Origin: Litoreibacter sp.
GTDB lineage: Bacteria > Pseudomonadota > Alphaproteobacteria > Rhodobacterales > Rhodobacteraceae
Direction: 5' to 3'
NCBI GenBank assembly: GCA_026710325.1
Contig: JAPORH010000055.1
Span: forward strand, 1-42,232
DNA: 42,232 nucleotides
How positions within the stretch are numbered: the first letter of the stretch is position 1; every line of letters begins with the position of its first letter. The notes beneath the pieces are model-generated. The model saw only the letters and a program-made list of their open reading frames with translations. It had not been told where the DNA came from and searched no databases. A program made the translations under genes and the position numbers. This document shows positions 6,440 to 14,837 of the stretch, in pieces.

Positions 6440-9000
6440 GCCCGATGCTCCAATTGCGCGGCAATCGCGGCAAGCAAATCGTGTGTGCTCAATGGTTTGG
6501 TAAAGCGCGGCACCCGCGACAGCCGCTTATCCAAATCGAACGTGTCACTGTAACCGGTGACAAAAAAGAACGGGATGTCATCGCGCAAAAGCCGCAAGGC
6601 CACCGGCTCGCTCGTCTTTCCGGGCCCCAGGTTAACGTCCAGGATTGCAAAGACGACCGGCTCGCTGGCCAAAATATCCAGCGCATCATCGGCGTTGCTG
6701 CACATTTCAACATCTTTCAAACCCGCAGCCACAAGCTGGTCACGGGTGTCTTTGGCAATCGTGAAGTTGTCCTCGACAATCAAAACAAGGCCGCTCACGG
6801 TCGAAAGATCGATTGTCTTGGGTTGATCAGCAGGGCGCGTTTTGACTGTTGTGACGCTGGCAGTCGGTTTGGCAAGTCCGCTCTTTTCAAGGATCTCATT
6901 TGGCAAGAACAGGTCCGCCTCCACCCCGGTTCGGACAAAACGCAGCTCCGCCGTTCCGCCCATCTCATAGGGGATTGCTTGTTCAATGAGCGTTGAGCCG
7001 AACCCCCTCGTATTGAGGGGAACAACCAAGGGTCCGTCCATCTCTCGCCATGCAAGCGTCACGCCGCCATCAACAACCTCGAGCGTAATATCTACTCTAC
7101 CATCATCGACCGAAAGCGCGCCATATTTCACCGCATTTGTCGCCAATTCATGGATCACAAGGGAAAAAATGGGCGCGATATCTGCTCGTAGGAATGGTTC
7201 GGTTCCACCTAGTGTTATGCGACCGGCATCATTATATGGGGCGATTTCTATGTGGATCAGCTCGCGGATCGCGATTGCCGTCCGCATGTCTCCTGATGCC
7301 AGGTCATGGGCTGCAGCCAGTGCTTGAATACGCTTTTCAATGGCCTCCGAGTAGCTTTCCAATGAGCTGTTATGCCGCCGTGCCTGCCGCGAAACAGACC
7401 GAACAAGCGACAGGATATTGCGCACTCGGTGGTTCAGCTCATTGATCATCAATTGCTGCTGCTTTTGCATTCGGTTGCGCAGCTCTTGGCGCTCCGCGCT
7501 GTTGATCAGGGTCCAAATGCGCTTGGCGATGCTCACATCCGCATCTGTCCATTGCTTGGCATTTCCCTTAACCTCCTGAAGATAAATCGAGAAGGAGCTG
7601 CGCGGAAGCAATCGCGCCGACCCGCTTTCAAGCTCGATCTTTTTATCCGGGTTGCCCGCCCAAGAGACCGAAGTCGCAGTCTCGCGCCGAAACAGAAACA
7701 GCGTGCGACCCGGCCCATCGGCCACGGCCAAAACACCGGCAATACCATTGCTGGCCTCGACCAACTCCGGATAGTCGGCACCAATGCTCACAATCGGCAA
7801 AGGTTGTTCTTCGCTCTCATGCACCAGTTTTGCCAGATGATCCAAAACCATTTGATCCGGGATTTGACCGTATCTTTTGACGAGGGAGCCCGTCATCACC
7901 GCCAAGCCATCACTTTGGGTCGCTTGCAAAATAGCTGGACCAGCCGTTTCAAGCTCTTGAGCGCTGTCAGCGCCCTCAATCGCGCCGAGCGTGTCGTCTT
8001 TCAACGCGTCGATCTTTCGCGCGAGGTCCAGCTGCGACTGCTTGCGCAAAACGGTCAGTTTTGAGCAGAACATCTCAAGAAAGGCAATCAACACTTCGCG
8101 GGTTTTTGGCGCAGGAACACGCGGCGCGCGATGGTGGAATGAAATAATGCCCCAAAGCGCTCCATCAACCATGACGGACAGCGTCATGGTCGACTGGGTT
8201 CCCATATTCCGCAGGTATTGCATATGCACTTTTGAAACGCCGCGACATTCGACGAATGTCATATCCAACGGGTCGAGCTTAGGTTCCGCTGCCATCAGCG
8301 GGACTGGCTCTGCATCGACATCGCTGATGAAGCGCAAGGGAATTTTCGCCATAATGTCGCGCGCTTGAGACGGGATATCCCAATGCGGAAAGCGGAGCCC
8401 CAAGTAGGGCTCGAGCGTTCTTTGCCGCGCCTCGGCAATGACCTCACCGTTGAAATCAGCATCAAAGCGATAGACCATCACCCGGTCATACCCCGTCAGA
8501 TGACGCAGCAATTCCGTGGTGTTTTCCAACAGGCCAGCCTCATCTTCGCTCTCCTGAAGTTCGCGAATGAGAAAGGTCAGCGCATTCAGCGCGTCGCCGC
8601 CGCCCAGCTCGGCCTCTTGCGGCGTTTCAAATTGAACAATGTTGTATTGCTTCGATACGATCGCACTGAGCTCAAAAGCAGCCTCTTCAAAGAAATGCTG
8701 CCCAAGCGGCGTGCTTACCTGCGCAGAGCTTGTCTTGGCGGTTGCGTTGCCAAGTGCATGGGCAATGTTCCCGCCAAAAACCACGTGAAACTCCTTGCCA
8801 AGCAAGTCGAGCGTCTCTTTTCCAATGATCGGTTTGCAATTGGCACTCGCGTAGTCAATCAACCCTGTCTTGGCATTTGCTACGACAATACAGGCAAAGG
8901 GTTGTACGGTGCCGGGAATGTGCACGGGTTCTGCCGCGCAGTCATCAAGAGCGGCTACGATAGTATCAGCCCCGTAGCGCGAGGACAGCCCGTCTTCCAT
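6436..9000 (-). CDS. bphP: Bacteriophytochrome with HWE histidine kinase and C-terminal receiver
   Basis: Red/far-red photoreceptor kinase of 854 residues. The PAS domain starts with Cys21 (DDCAAEPVHIPG), the thioether site for biliverdin. The GAF domain has a D-I-P motif with Asp208 in FPHWDIPSQAR, where most relatives read PASDIP, and His259 and His290, which normally contact the chromophore. The PHY domain carries PRSSF (466-470) on its tongue. The kinase is of HWE type: His524 in ELNHRVRN, N-box HELATNAVKYGA and Trp651-Arg-Glu. A C-terminal receiver has Asp788 in AILDVNLG. The start at 9000 is supported by AGGAG nine bases upstream. It heads an operon with bphO and a receiver. Phosphate could pass to either receiver; the output process is unknown. 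Confidence 0.92.
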   Translation of the reverse strand: MEDGLSSRYGADTIVAALDDCAAEPVHIPGTVQPFACIVVANAKTGLIDYASANCKPIIGKETLDLLGKEFHVVFGGNIAHALGNATAKTSSAQVSTPLGQHFFEEAAFELSAIVSKQYNIVQFETPQEAELGGGDALNALTFLIRELQESEDEAGLLENTTELLRHLTGYDRVMVYRFDADFNGEVIAEARQRTLEPYLGLRFPHWDIPSQARDIMAKIPLRFISDVDAEPVPLMAAEPKLDPLDMTFVECRGVSKVHMQYLRNMGTQSTMTLSVMVDGALWGIISFHHRAPRVPAPKTREVLIAFLEMFCSKLTVLRKQSQLDLARKIDALKDDTLGAIEGADSAQELETAGPAILQATQSDGLAVMTGSLVKRYGQIPDQMVLDHLAKLVHESEEQPLPIVSIGADYPELVEASNGIAGVLAVADGPGRTLFLFRRETATSVSWAGNPDKKIELESGSARLLPRSSFSIYLQEVKGNAKQWTDADVSIAKRIWTLINSAERQELRNRMQKQQQLMINELNHRVRNILSLVRSVSRQARRHNSSLESYSEAIEKRIQALAAAHDLASGDMRTAIAIRELIHIEIAPYNDAGRITLGGTEPFLRADIAPIFSLVIHELATNAVKYGALSVDDGRVDITLEVVDGGVTLAWREMDGPLVVPLNTRGFGSTLIEQAIPYEMGGTAELRFVRTGVEADLFLPNEILEKSGLAKPTASVTTVKTRPADQPKTIDLSTVSGLVLIVEDNFTIAKDTRDQLVAAGLKDVEMCSNADDALDILASEPVVFAILDVNLGPGKTSEPVALRLLRDDIPFFFVTGYSDTFDLDKRLSRVPRFTKPLSTHDLLAAIAAQLEHRA

Positions 9001-9086
9001 TCGTCAAATCTCCTGACGTCAAATACAGCCAAAACTTAATAAAAGTTACTTACAGCTTAATTAATTTTAGTTTAGCGCAGCGTACC

Positions 9087-9230
9087 CTAGGTTCCAGCGA
9101 CTTCGTACATCTGCTCGAATTTGTTTTCAGCTTCCGCGAATGGATGCGCTTTAACTATGCACGATCGCGCGATCCGAGTGATAGATTGGCGGTCAAAGGT
9201 AAAATCTGCGCTCCTGACACCTCGTGTCAC
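9087..9230 (-). CDS. Possible small protein upstream of bphP, 47 residues
   Basis: A minus-strand reading frame from GTG 9230 (preceded by AAGGGGG) to TAG 9087 would encode 47 residues containing RQSITRIARSCIVKAHPF and ending FEQMYEVAGT. The composition looks like an amphipathic helical protein rather than a random frame, but no family is recognised. The start is uncertain: no ATG is available, and the start would overlap a perfect palindrome. It would lie between bphP and uvrB, reading toward bphP. It may be a real small protein, a gene remnant or chance. Confidence 0.3.
   Translation of the reverse strand: MTRGVRSADFTFDRQSITRIARSCIVKAHPFAEAENKFEQMYEVAGT
9215..9229. promoter_or_regulatory. 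Perfect palindrome TGACAC-CTC-GTGTCA
   Basis: Inverted repeat with six-base arms and a three-base centre in the gap between the divergent bphP and uvrB genes, 60 bp upstream of the uvrB start. Its size suits a dimeric repressor or activator site. It does not match the alphaproteobacterial LexA direct repeat (GTTC N7 GTTC), which I did not find in this gap. The binding protein is unknown. Confidence 0.35.
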
Positions 9231-9289
9231 AAGCCCCCTTGAACCCGCCGCCGACGATGTCACATTAACCTCTCTAGGAGGGTCGCCCG

Positions 9290-11494
9290 ATGCATAACAA
9301 CTCCCCCGAAGCCATGCCCGAGCAACAGCCAATCCTGAGCAACCCCGCTCCGGACGTCAAAACGCGTGACAAGCTCGAAGGCGGCAAGCTTTTCAAGCTG
9401 GAGACCGAATTTGAACCCGCGGGCGACCAACCCACAGCCATTGCGGAGCTGAAAGCAGGCGTGCTGGACGGTGAACGCGATCAGGTGCTGCTGGGTGCCA
9501 CCGGCACCGGCAAAACCTTCACCATGGCCAAGCTGATCGAGGAAACGCAGCGCCCTGCCATTATCCTTGCCCCCAACAAGACGCTGGCCGCCCAGCTTTA
9601 CGGAGAATTCAAAGGCTTCTTCCCCGACAACGCGGTGGAGTACTTCGTCTCCTACTACGACTACTACCAGCCCGAGGCCTATGTCGCGCGGTCGGACACC
9701 TATATCGAGAAAGAGAGCCAGATCAACGAGCAGATCGACCGGATGCGCCACTCCGCCACCCGGGCTCTGCTCGAACGCGACGACGTCATCATAGTGGCCT
9801 CGGTCTCCTGCATCTACGGCATCGGCAGCGTCGAGACCTACGGCGCGATGACGCAAGACCTGCATAGCGGGTCTGAATACGATCAGCGCAAGGTCATGGC
9901 CGATCTCGTCGCCCAGCAATACCGCCGCAACGACCAGGCCTTCCAGCGCGGCACCTTCCGGGTGCGCGGCGATAGCCTCGAGGTTTGGCCCGCCCACCTC
10001 GACGACCGCGCCTGGCGCATGTCCTTCTTCGGCGAGGAGCTGGAAACCATCGTCGAGTTCGACCCGCTCACCGGCACAAAAACTGACGAGTTCGAGCGTG
10101 TCCGCATCTACGCCAACTCCCACTACGTCACGCCGCGCCCGACGATGCAGCAGGCCATCAAAGGCATCAAAGCGGAGCTCACCATCCGCCTCCAGCAGCT
10201 CGTCGACGACGGCAAGCTGCTGGAGGCCCAACGCCTCGAACAACGCACCAATTTCGACCTCGAAATGCTGGAGGCCACCGGCGTCTGCAACGGGATCGAA
10301 AACTATTCCCGTTACCTCACCGGCCGCGCCCCCGGCGAGCCGCCCCCAACCCTTTTCGAATTCATCCCCGACAACGCCATCGTCTTCGCCGACGAGAGCC
10401 ACGTCTCCGTCCCGCAAATCGGCGGCATGTACCGGGGCGACTACCGGCGCAAATTCACGCTGGCCGAGCACGGCTTCCGCCTGCCCTCCTGCATGGACAA
10501 CCGCCCGCTGAAGTTCGAGGAATGGGACGCCATGCGCCCGCAATCCGTCTTCGTCTCCGCCACGCCAGCGGCGTGGGAGATCGAACAAACCGGCGGCGTC
10601 TTTGTCGAACAAATCATCCGCCCCACCGGCCTCCTCGACCCCGTCATCGAAATCCGGCCTGTTGAGACCCAGGTCGACGACGTCATGGACGAAATCCGCC
10701 GCGTGTCCAAGCAAGGCTACCGCACCCTTGTCACCACGCTTACCAAGCGCATGGCCGAGGACCTGACCGAATACCTGCACGAGCAGGGCATCAAAGTCCG
10801 CTACATGCACTCCGACATCGACACGATCGAGCGGATCGAAATCCTGCGCGACCTGCGCCTCGGCGCTTTCGACGTGCTCATCGGCATCAACCTGCTGCGC
10901 GAAGGGCTCGACATCCCCGAATGCGGCCTCGTCGCCATTCTCGACGCGGATAAGGAGGGCTTCCTGCGCTCCGAGACCTCGCTCATCCAAACCGTCGGCC
11001 GCGCCGCCCGCAACGCCGACGGCCGCGTCATCATGTATGCCGACAAGGTCACCGGCTCCATGCAGCGAGCCATGGACGAGACGGAGCGCCGCCGCGCCAA
11101 GCAAATCGCCTACAACGAGGAGCACGGGATCACGCCGGAGACGGTCAAGAAAAACGTCGAGGACGTCCTCGCCGGTCTCTACAAAGGCGACGTCGACATG
11201 AACCGCGTCACCGCCACCATTGACCAGCCCGCAGGCGCCAACCTGCAAGCCGTCCTCGATGGGTTACGCTCCGACATGCGCAAAGCCGCCGAAAACCTCG
11301 AATTCGAAGAAGCCGCAAGACTGCGTGACGAGGTCAAACGCTTGGAAACCGTCGATCTAGTTGTCTCCGACGATCCTTTGGCGAGGCAGCAGGCGGTCGA
11401 CAAGGCCGTGTCAGAGGCCAACAAAATGACCGGCCGGAGCACCGCTGGACGGCCGGGGCAAAGGGGTGGTGTGAAGCGGCGGGGACGGAAGTAG
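9290..11494 (+). CDS. uvrB: Excinuclease ABC subunit B
   Basis: Damage-verification helicase of nucleotide excision repair, which is handed the lesion by UvrA and recruits UvrC. 734 residues, with an N-terminal tail of about 35 residues longer than in E. coli. Walker A is GATGTGKT (69-76). The beta-hairpin that clamps DNA includes [11 protein letters not shown] (122-132). The Walker B-like motif is DESH (368-371). Helicase motifs V and VI are [10 protein letters not shown] and QTVGRAARN, and the C-terminal UVR coiled coil is [20 protein letters not shown] 9290 follows TAGGAGGG at good spacing. Monocistronic; it ends flush against the convergent hicB gene. No SOS box was seen upstream. Confidence 0.97.
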   Translation: MHNNSPEAMPEQQPILSNPAPDVKTRDKLEGGKLFKLETEFEPAGDQPTAIAELKAGVLDGERDQVLLGATGTGKTFTMAKLIEETQRPAIILAPNKTLAAQLYGEFKGFFPDNAVEYFVSYYDYYQPEAYVARSDTYIEKESQINEQIDRMRHSATRALLERDDVIIVASVSCIYGIGSVETYGAMTQDLHSGSEYDQRKVMADLVAQQYRRNDQAFQRGTFRVRGDSLEVWPAHLDDRAWRMSFFGEELETIVEFDPLTGTKTDEFERVRIYANSHYVTPRPTMQQAIKGIKAELTIRLQQLVDDGKLLEAQRLEQRTNFDLEMLEATGVCNGIENYSRYLTGRAPGEPPPTLFEFIPDNAIVFADESHVSVPQIGGMYRGDYRRKFTLAEHGFRLPSCMDNRPLKFEEWDAMRPQSVFVSATPAAWEIEQTGGVFVEQIIRPTGLLDPVIEIRPVETQVDDVMDEIRRVSKQGYRTLVTTLTKRMAEDLTEYLHEQGIKVRYMHSDIDTIERIEILRDLRLGAFDVLIGINLLREGLDIPECGLVAILDADKEGFLRSETSLIQTVGRAARNADGRVIMYADKVTGSMQRAMDETERRRAKQIAYNEEHGITPETVKKNVEDVLAGLYKGDVDMNRVTATIDQPAGANLQAVLDGLRSDMRKAAENLEFEEAARLRDEVKRLETVDLVVSDDPLARQQAVDKAVSEANKMTGRSTAGRPGQRGGVKRRGRK

Positions 11495-11911
11495 CTAGTG
11501 AGCTACCTTTTTAGAAATAGCCGGTTTACTTGAAGGAGTGTATCTCGAAGGTAGGCGACCAACATCATCTTTCAAAACAGCGATCAACTCGGTTAGTTGT
11601 CTTTCCAGCGAAGCGATCTTTTCGTCTGCGCTTTCACGGTAATCGGCCAGCAAGGCGATCGCATCCAGAAGCTTTTCTTCTTTTGCTCGTGCGCTTTCAG
11701 CCGCAGCTCCCGGTTCAGGAATTTCCTTTTCTCTAGAACTTTGCAATTCCAGCCATTCATTCAAAGCCAACTCGGTATTGCGCAAAGCCTCATCACGTGT
11801 ATCGCCGTCTGAAATGCATCCCGGTAAATCTGGAACAAAGCCTAAATAACCGCCGCCGTCGTCGTCGTCCAAGGCCATAATAGCAATCAGATATTCTGTT
11901 GATCTGTTCAT
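11495..11911 (-). CDS. hicB: HicB-family antitoxin
   Basis: 138 residues. The N-terminal half is a HicB partial RNase H-like fold: YLIAIMALDDDDGGGYLGFVPDLPGC, then GDTRDEALRNTELALNEWL. The C-terminal half is a helical, charged extension (EEKLLDAIALLADYRESADEKIASLERQLTEL by position about 75-115), longer than in minimal HicB proteins and lacking a clear DNA-binding motif. In the family HicB masks the RNase toxin HicA and usually represses the operon. Its ATG follows the HicA stop directly (TAAATG), so the toxin gene is first. It is convergent and flush with uvrB. Confidence 0.82.
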   Translation of the reverse strand: MNRSTEYLIAIMALDDDDGGGYLGFVPDLPGCISDGDTRDEALRNTELALNEWLELQSSREKEIPEPGAAAESARAKEEKLLDAIALLADYRESADEKIASLERQLTELIAVLKDDVGRLPSRYTPSSKPAISKKVAH

Positions 11912-12163
11912 TTACAAGTCCACTTCCATGTGAGCTTTGGCATACGAGACAAGACTCTTGATGTATATCGGCTTTATCGGCCTATGTGCTGGCACCGTGA
12001 GTATGTCTCGAAGCTTTTCGCTACATACCTTGTAATGGCTCCCGTTCTTAGGTGGATAGATTTCCAGACCCACTTGCGAACAAAGTCTTTCTACATCTCT
12101 GATTTTCCAACCCTTTTTGGGGTTGGCTTCCATTTGTTCCAAAAGCGACTTCTTCGGAGCCAT
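11912..12163 (-). CDS. hicA: HicA-family mRNA interferase toxin
   Basis: 83 residues from ATG 12163. The HicA double-stranded-RNA-binding fold is recognisable: WKIRDVERLCSQVGLEI, then GSHYKV with the catalytic His, and TVPAHRPIKPIYIKSLV. HicA toxins bind and cleave mRNA and are neutralised by HicB, encoded next. The reading frame is open further upstream to 12241, but that extension carries no HicA similarity, so the internal ATG is preferred; no strong ribosome site precedes it. The 423-bp region upstream should hold the promoter. The pair may act in stabilising this locus or as a stress module. Confidence 0.82.
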   Translation of the reverse strand: MAPKKSLLEQMEANPKKGWKIRDVERLCSQVGLEIYPPKNGSHYKVCSEKLRDILTVPAHRPIKPIYIKSLVSYAKAHMEVDL

Positions 12164-12339
12164 TACCAAACGTATCGATACAAAGCCATAAATGACAAGA
12201 CGCAAATGCTTTGTCACAACGGTGTGAGTCTGAACAGCCACAGCAAGGATCTCACGTACGCCTTAGGAAACCAATAACGTGCTCAAAGCCATTTTTGCTG
12301 GCCAATCGTGCAAGTGCTACAAGCCAAAACAAGATTTGG

Positions 12340-12378
12340 CAAAAACCAAAAACGGGATGCGGCCAAAGCCGCATCCCG
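12340..12378 (-). terminator. Rho-independent terminator read leftward
   Basis: A perfect 11-bp stem (12353-12363 paired with 12368-12378, arm CGGGATGCGGC) with a four-base loop. On the minus strand it is followed by TTTTTGGTTTTTG, a clear U-rich tail. It points at transcripts arriving from the right, where no annotated minus-strand gene exists before 13510. It therefore most likely ends a non-coding RNA. It lies upstream of hicA, 177 bp before the hicA start. Confidence 0.75.
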
Positions 12379-12540
12379 CTCACTCTTTACTCACTTACTA
12401 AAACGAAACGCGCAGCGGGTTTGCTTTGAGCGCCCAGAGGGATCAAGGGCCCGAAGCCTGGCGGGGGTGCCGGCCCGCTGCTTGTTTCAATGACCTCAGC
12501 TTTGCCCCGCGCAGCGCAAACTCGCAATTAAAGTTAAACT
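12353..12540 (-). ncRNA. Candidate small RNA ending at the leftward terminator
   Basis: The 423-bp gap 12164-12586 has no convincing gene but holds strong secondary structure. Around 12404-12419 and 12473-12488, arms GAAAC..GCAGCGGG and CCCGCTGC..GTTTC form a 13-pair stem with one 2-base mismatch around a GC-rich middle. The minus strand ends in an excellent intrinsic terminator. An A/T-rich stretch at about 12525-12560 could supply a promoter. The predicted RNA is roughly 150-190 bases. I compared it by eye with tmRNA, SRP RNA and RNase P signatures and found none; 6S RNA cannot be excluded. The 5' end is a guess. Confidence 0.38.
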
Positions 12541-12586
12541 TAGAAAAAGTGAGTGAATAAAATCGCGCGCGGCCTAACTTAGCCTC

Positions 12587-13012
12587 ATGCGCCTCGCCAT
12601 CCTTCTCCTCCTGCTCCCGCTTCAAGCCCATGCTTGGACCTTCACACCCGGTCTGATCTGCCGCCTGTCTCATGACACAAACCAAGCGCGGATCGAGCTG
12701 ACATATGACCCGTCAAAACCGCTCTACTCGGTCACGGTCTCCACGCCCAAGCCCCTCCCGCACGAAAACATCTTCTCGATGCGCTTCATTGGCCCCGCAG
12801 GCCGCATGATCTCCACCCCGCGCCACACCTTCAACGCAGACGGCACCGCCGTCACAGCCGAAGATAGCGGCTTCGGCAACGTGCTGGACGGGCTGCAACA
12901 CAACCAAATCGCCGAGGCCATTTTAGGCAGCACCGTGATCCGCTTTGACCTCACCGACGCCGCCGAGCCCACAGCGCAATTCCGCGCCTGCGAGGTCGCC
13001 GCAGGGGCCTGA
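12587..13012 (+). CDS. Exported protein of unknown function
   Basis: 141 residues with a typical signal peptide (MRLAILLLLLPLQAHA, cut before Trp17), so the mature protein is periplasmic or secreted. The mature part is beta-rich with two cysteines (GLICRL near the N terminus and RACEV near the C terminus) that could form a disulfide. No family is recognised with confidence. It is followed 66 bp later by a membrane protein gene in the same direction. Function unknown. Confidence 0.75.
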   Translation: MRLAILLLLLPLQAHAWTFTPGLICRLSHDTNQARIELTYDPSKPLYSVTVSTPKPLPHENIFSMRFIGPAGRMISTPRHTFNADGTAVTAEDSGFGNVLDGLQHNQIAEAILGSTVIRFDLTDAAEPTAQFRACEVAAGA

Positions 13013-13078
13013 GCCTAGGCCCATGCCCGAAATTGTGATATGCTCCAGACATTATTCTATGTCTTTAAGAGTATTTTC

Positions 13079-13417
13079 ATGACCCAATTTGCCTTTGGCT
13101 ACGGCTTTGCCCTGTTTACCGCCCTCTTCGTCATCGCCGGTGACGTTGCCTTGAAATACGCGGCGGACGGGCAGATGCCCCTGACCTCCCGCCACGTCCT
13201 CTTTGGCGCCGCGATTTACGCCGCCTCCGCGCTTTTTTGGTATTTCGCGATGCGCCACATTACTCTCGCACAAGCAGGCGTGGCCTATTCCATGCTGACG
13301 CTCATCGCGCTGGCCGTGATCGGCACGCTCTATTTCGGTGAAACGCTGGCCGCGCGCGAATATGCAGGGCTCGCCTGCGCCTGCGCCGCCATGGTTTTGA
13401 TGAGCCGCATCGCCTAA
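13079..13417 (+). CDS. Small four-helix membrane protein of the SMR/EamA type
   Basis: About 112 residues from ATG 13079 (an in-frame ATG at 13040 would add 13 residues). Four hydrophobic segments fill the protein: FGYGFALFTALFVIAGDVAL, VLFGAAIYAASALFWYFAM, GVAYSMLTLIALAVIGTLYF and EYAGLACACAAMVLM. The length and helix pattern match small multidrug resistance proteins, as does AYSMLTLIALAVIGTLYFGE. By eye alignment the membrane Glu of EmrE (Glu14) is replaced by a non-acidic residue, with an Asp four residues later (GDVALKYA). So it may not be a proton-coupled multidrug exporter. The substrate is unknown. Confidence 0.72.
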   Translation: MTQFAFGYGFALFTALFVIAGDVALKYAADGQMPLTSRHVLFGAAIYAASALFWYFAMRHITLAQAGVAYSMLTLIALAVIGTLYFGETLAAREYAGLACACAAMVLMSRIA

Positions 13418-13491
13418 AAGCGCTGCCGAAACATGGTTAAGACCGCACTAACAGATTTTTAGAACTGTTTCATATCAATGGCTTGCCAGAT

Positions 13492-13507
13492 CCCCCGCAT
13501 GCGGGGG
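13492..13507. repeat. 16-bp perfect palindrome CCCCCGCATGCGGGGG
   Basis: Self-complementary element directly after the universal stress protein gene (minus strand) and 75 bp after the SMR-like gene (plus strand). It could form a short stable hairpin at the 3' ends of both transcripts. There is no T-run on either side, so it is not a textbook terminator; it may block exonucleases. Confidence 0.4.
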
Positions 13508-13509
13508 AA

Positions 13510-13917
13510 TTACCTGATCACATGAACCGCGCATTGAGCATAGCGCACCACCCGCGCAGCCGTGCCCCCGAGAAAATAGTCCTGCACCCCCGGTTTATGG
13601 GAGGACACGATGATGCAATCGACCCCATTATCCTCCGCGTAGCCCAGGATCGTGCGCGCCGAATGGCCATGCACAACGACCGGCTTACCGCCCTCAATCA
13701 TGGCCGCCACTTCCGTGATCCGAGCCGTGACCTGCTGCCGGCTCTGCTCGATATAGTCGATCGCAACATAGCTGGTCGCGTAGTTCGGCAGCTCCTCAAT
13801 CACATGCAACAGCGTGACTTGCGCCCCCTCATCACGGAGTTGCCGCGCCACATCCAGCGCCGCCTCCGGCACGGTATCAGGGTCATATACAATCGGGATC
13901 AGGATATTCTTGTACAT
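13510..13917 (-). CDS. Universal stress protein, UspA family
   Basis: 135 residues, a single Usp domain. The N-terminal strand MYKNILIPIVYDPD and the C-terminal nucleotide-binding segment GGTAARVVRYAQCAVHVI are characteristic, with the preceding VSSHKPGVQDYFLG loop. The G-2X-G-9X-G(S/T) ATP motif is present only in modified form. Such proteins form dimers and help survival under starvation or respiratory stress; specific partners cannot be deduced. ATG 13917 has GAAAGGAG upstream. Monocistronic on the minus strand. Confidence 0.9.
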   Translation of the reverse strand: MYKNILIPIVYDPDTVPEAALDVARQLRDEGAQVTLLHVIEELPNYATSYVAIDYIEQSRQQVTARITEVAAMIEGGKPVVVHGHSARTILGYAEDNGVDCIIVSSHKPGVQDYFLGGTAARVVRYAQCAVHVIR

Positions 13918-14058
13918 CTCAGTCTCCTTTCATCTGGAGACTAGCAAAGGCGCGCGCACGCAACCTTGATCCAAATCAGAACTAATCGTCACGCATTTAA
14001 CTCAAAGGAAACCCGAATCTTAGACAAGCATCACAGCCAACACAGATGGAGACTGCGC

Positions 14059-14367
14059 ATGCCCCCTTTTGACCCGCTCGCCTTGCGACATGGCGACTTC
14101 GTGCTGGAAGCCTGGTCCAGTATCGGGGACGCGCGGATCAGCGCTCAAACCGGCGTGTCCAGTCAAGCAGCCGCGCAAAAGCTCGCACAGATGCGCCAAC
14201 TCAAAAGCGAACTGAAAGTGTTGCGGCGATCAGAGATACGCAGGCAAGATTTCCCGATCTCGGAGATCAACGGATGGTTCGAGCCATTGGAAAGCAGCTT
14301 GAGCAAAGCCGAGCTGTTCTTCGCCGGGAGACTGGCGGAGCTAAAAATGGAAGAGATCGTCCATTAA
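14059..14367 (+). CDS. Hypothetical protein, 102 residues
   Basis: Starts at ATG 14059 with GGAGA seven bases upstream. Predicted soluble, helical and charged, with a Gln/Lys-rich middle (AAAQKLAQMRQLKSELKVL) suggesting a coiled coil and a C-terminal helix of KAELFFAGRLAELKMEEI type. No family is recognised. Its TAA overlaps the stop of the convergent DUF4864 gene by 4 bp. Confidence 0.6.
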   Translation: MPPFDPLALRHGDFVLEAWSSIGDARISAQTGVSSQAAAQKLAQMRQLKSELKVLRRSEIRRQDFPISEINGWFEPLESSLSKAELFFAGRLAELKMEEIVH

Positions 14368-14774
14368 GCCGCGACGTCGGGTTGCTGGACAGGTTGTACG
14401 CCATCAATTTGCCACCCTTGCTCCGTTTCGATCATGAAATACTCAAGAACAACCGGCACGCCATTCGCGTCCCTGAACAAAACCAACTGCGAGACACGAC
14501 CGCCTTGGTCTTTGAACTCGAGGAATTGAACCTCGGACGGGCGCCAGACCATAGGATAGCCGTTTCGTACCATCTGCCCAAAACGCGTCGGATTTCCAAA
14601 TAGTCGCTTGATATTGGGGGAGGCATAGGTGAACGCCTTGGCAAAATCGTCGACCTGAAACGCATCGAGTTGGCTTTGGATCGTGCCGATCACAGCGTCT
14701 GCGCGGGTATCTTGCGCATGTACCGACCAAGACGTCGCGACCAAAAGTAACATGCTTGCAATAAAGTGTTTCAT
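14364..14774 (-). CDS. DUF4864 exported protein
   Basis: 136 residues with an N-terminal signal peptide (MKHFIASMLLLVATSWSVHA). The mature part fits the DUF4864 family: a helix IQSQLDAFQVDDFAKAFTYAS, then NIKRLFGNPTRFGQMVRNGYPMV and a C-terminal sheet ending in GWQIDGV. This is an NTF2-like/SnoaL-like layout common in Rhodobacterales. The function is unknown; a ligand-binding periplasmic role is a guess. Confidence 0.85.
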   Translation of the reverse strand: MKHFIASMLLLVATSWSVHAQDTRADAVIGTIQSQLDAFQVDDFAKAFTYASPNIKRLFGNPTRFGQMVRNGYPMVWRPSEVQFLEFKDQGGRVSQLVLFRDANGVPVVLEYFMIETEQGWQIDGVQPVQQPDVAA

Positions 14775-14837
14775 ACGACGCCTCTCCCTGCTGCGATAAA
14801 AGCTAAGGCAGATGCTCGCGCGGTCAAATGAGGAGAC

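Noticed and set aside
9001-9289. SOS (LexA) box upstream of uvrB
   Set aside because: No GTTC N7 GTTC or GAAC N7 GAAC match was found by eye in the gap.
9260-11248. 662-residue open frame on the minus strand opposite uvrB
   Set aside because: It mirrors the GC-rich codons of uvrB, is dominated by Asp/Val/Gly/Leu, shows no domain, and uvrB is certain.
12443-12685. 80-residue minus-strand frame overlapping the exported-protein gene
   Set aside because: It lies opposite a gene with a clear signal peptide; its left part covers the structured RNA candidate.
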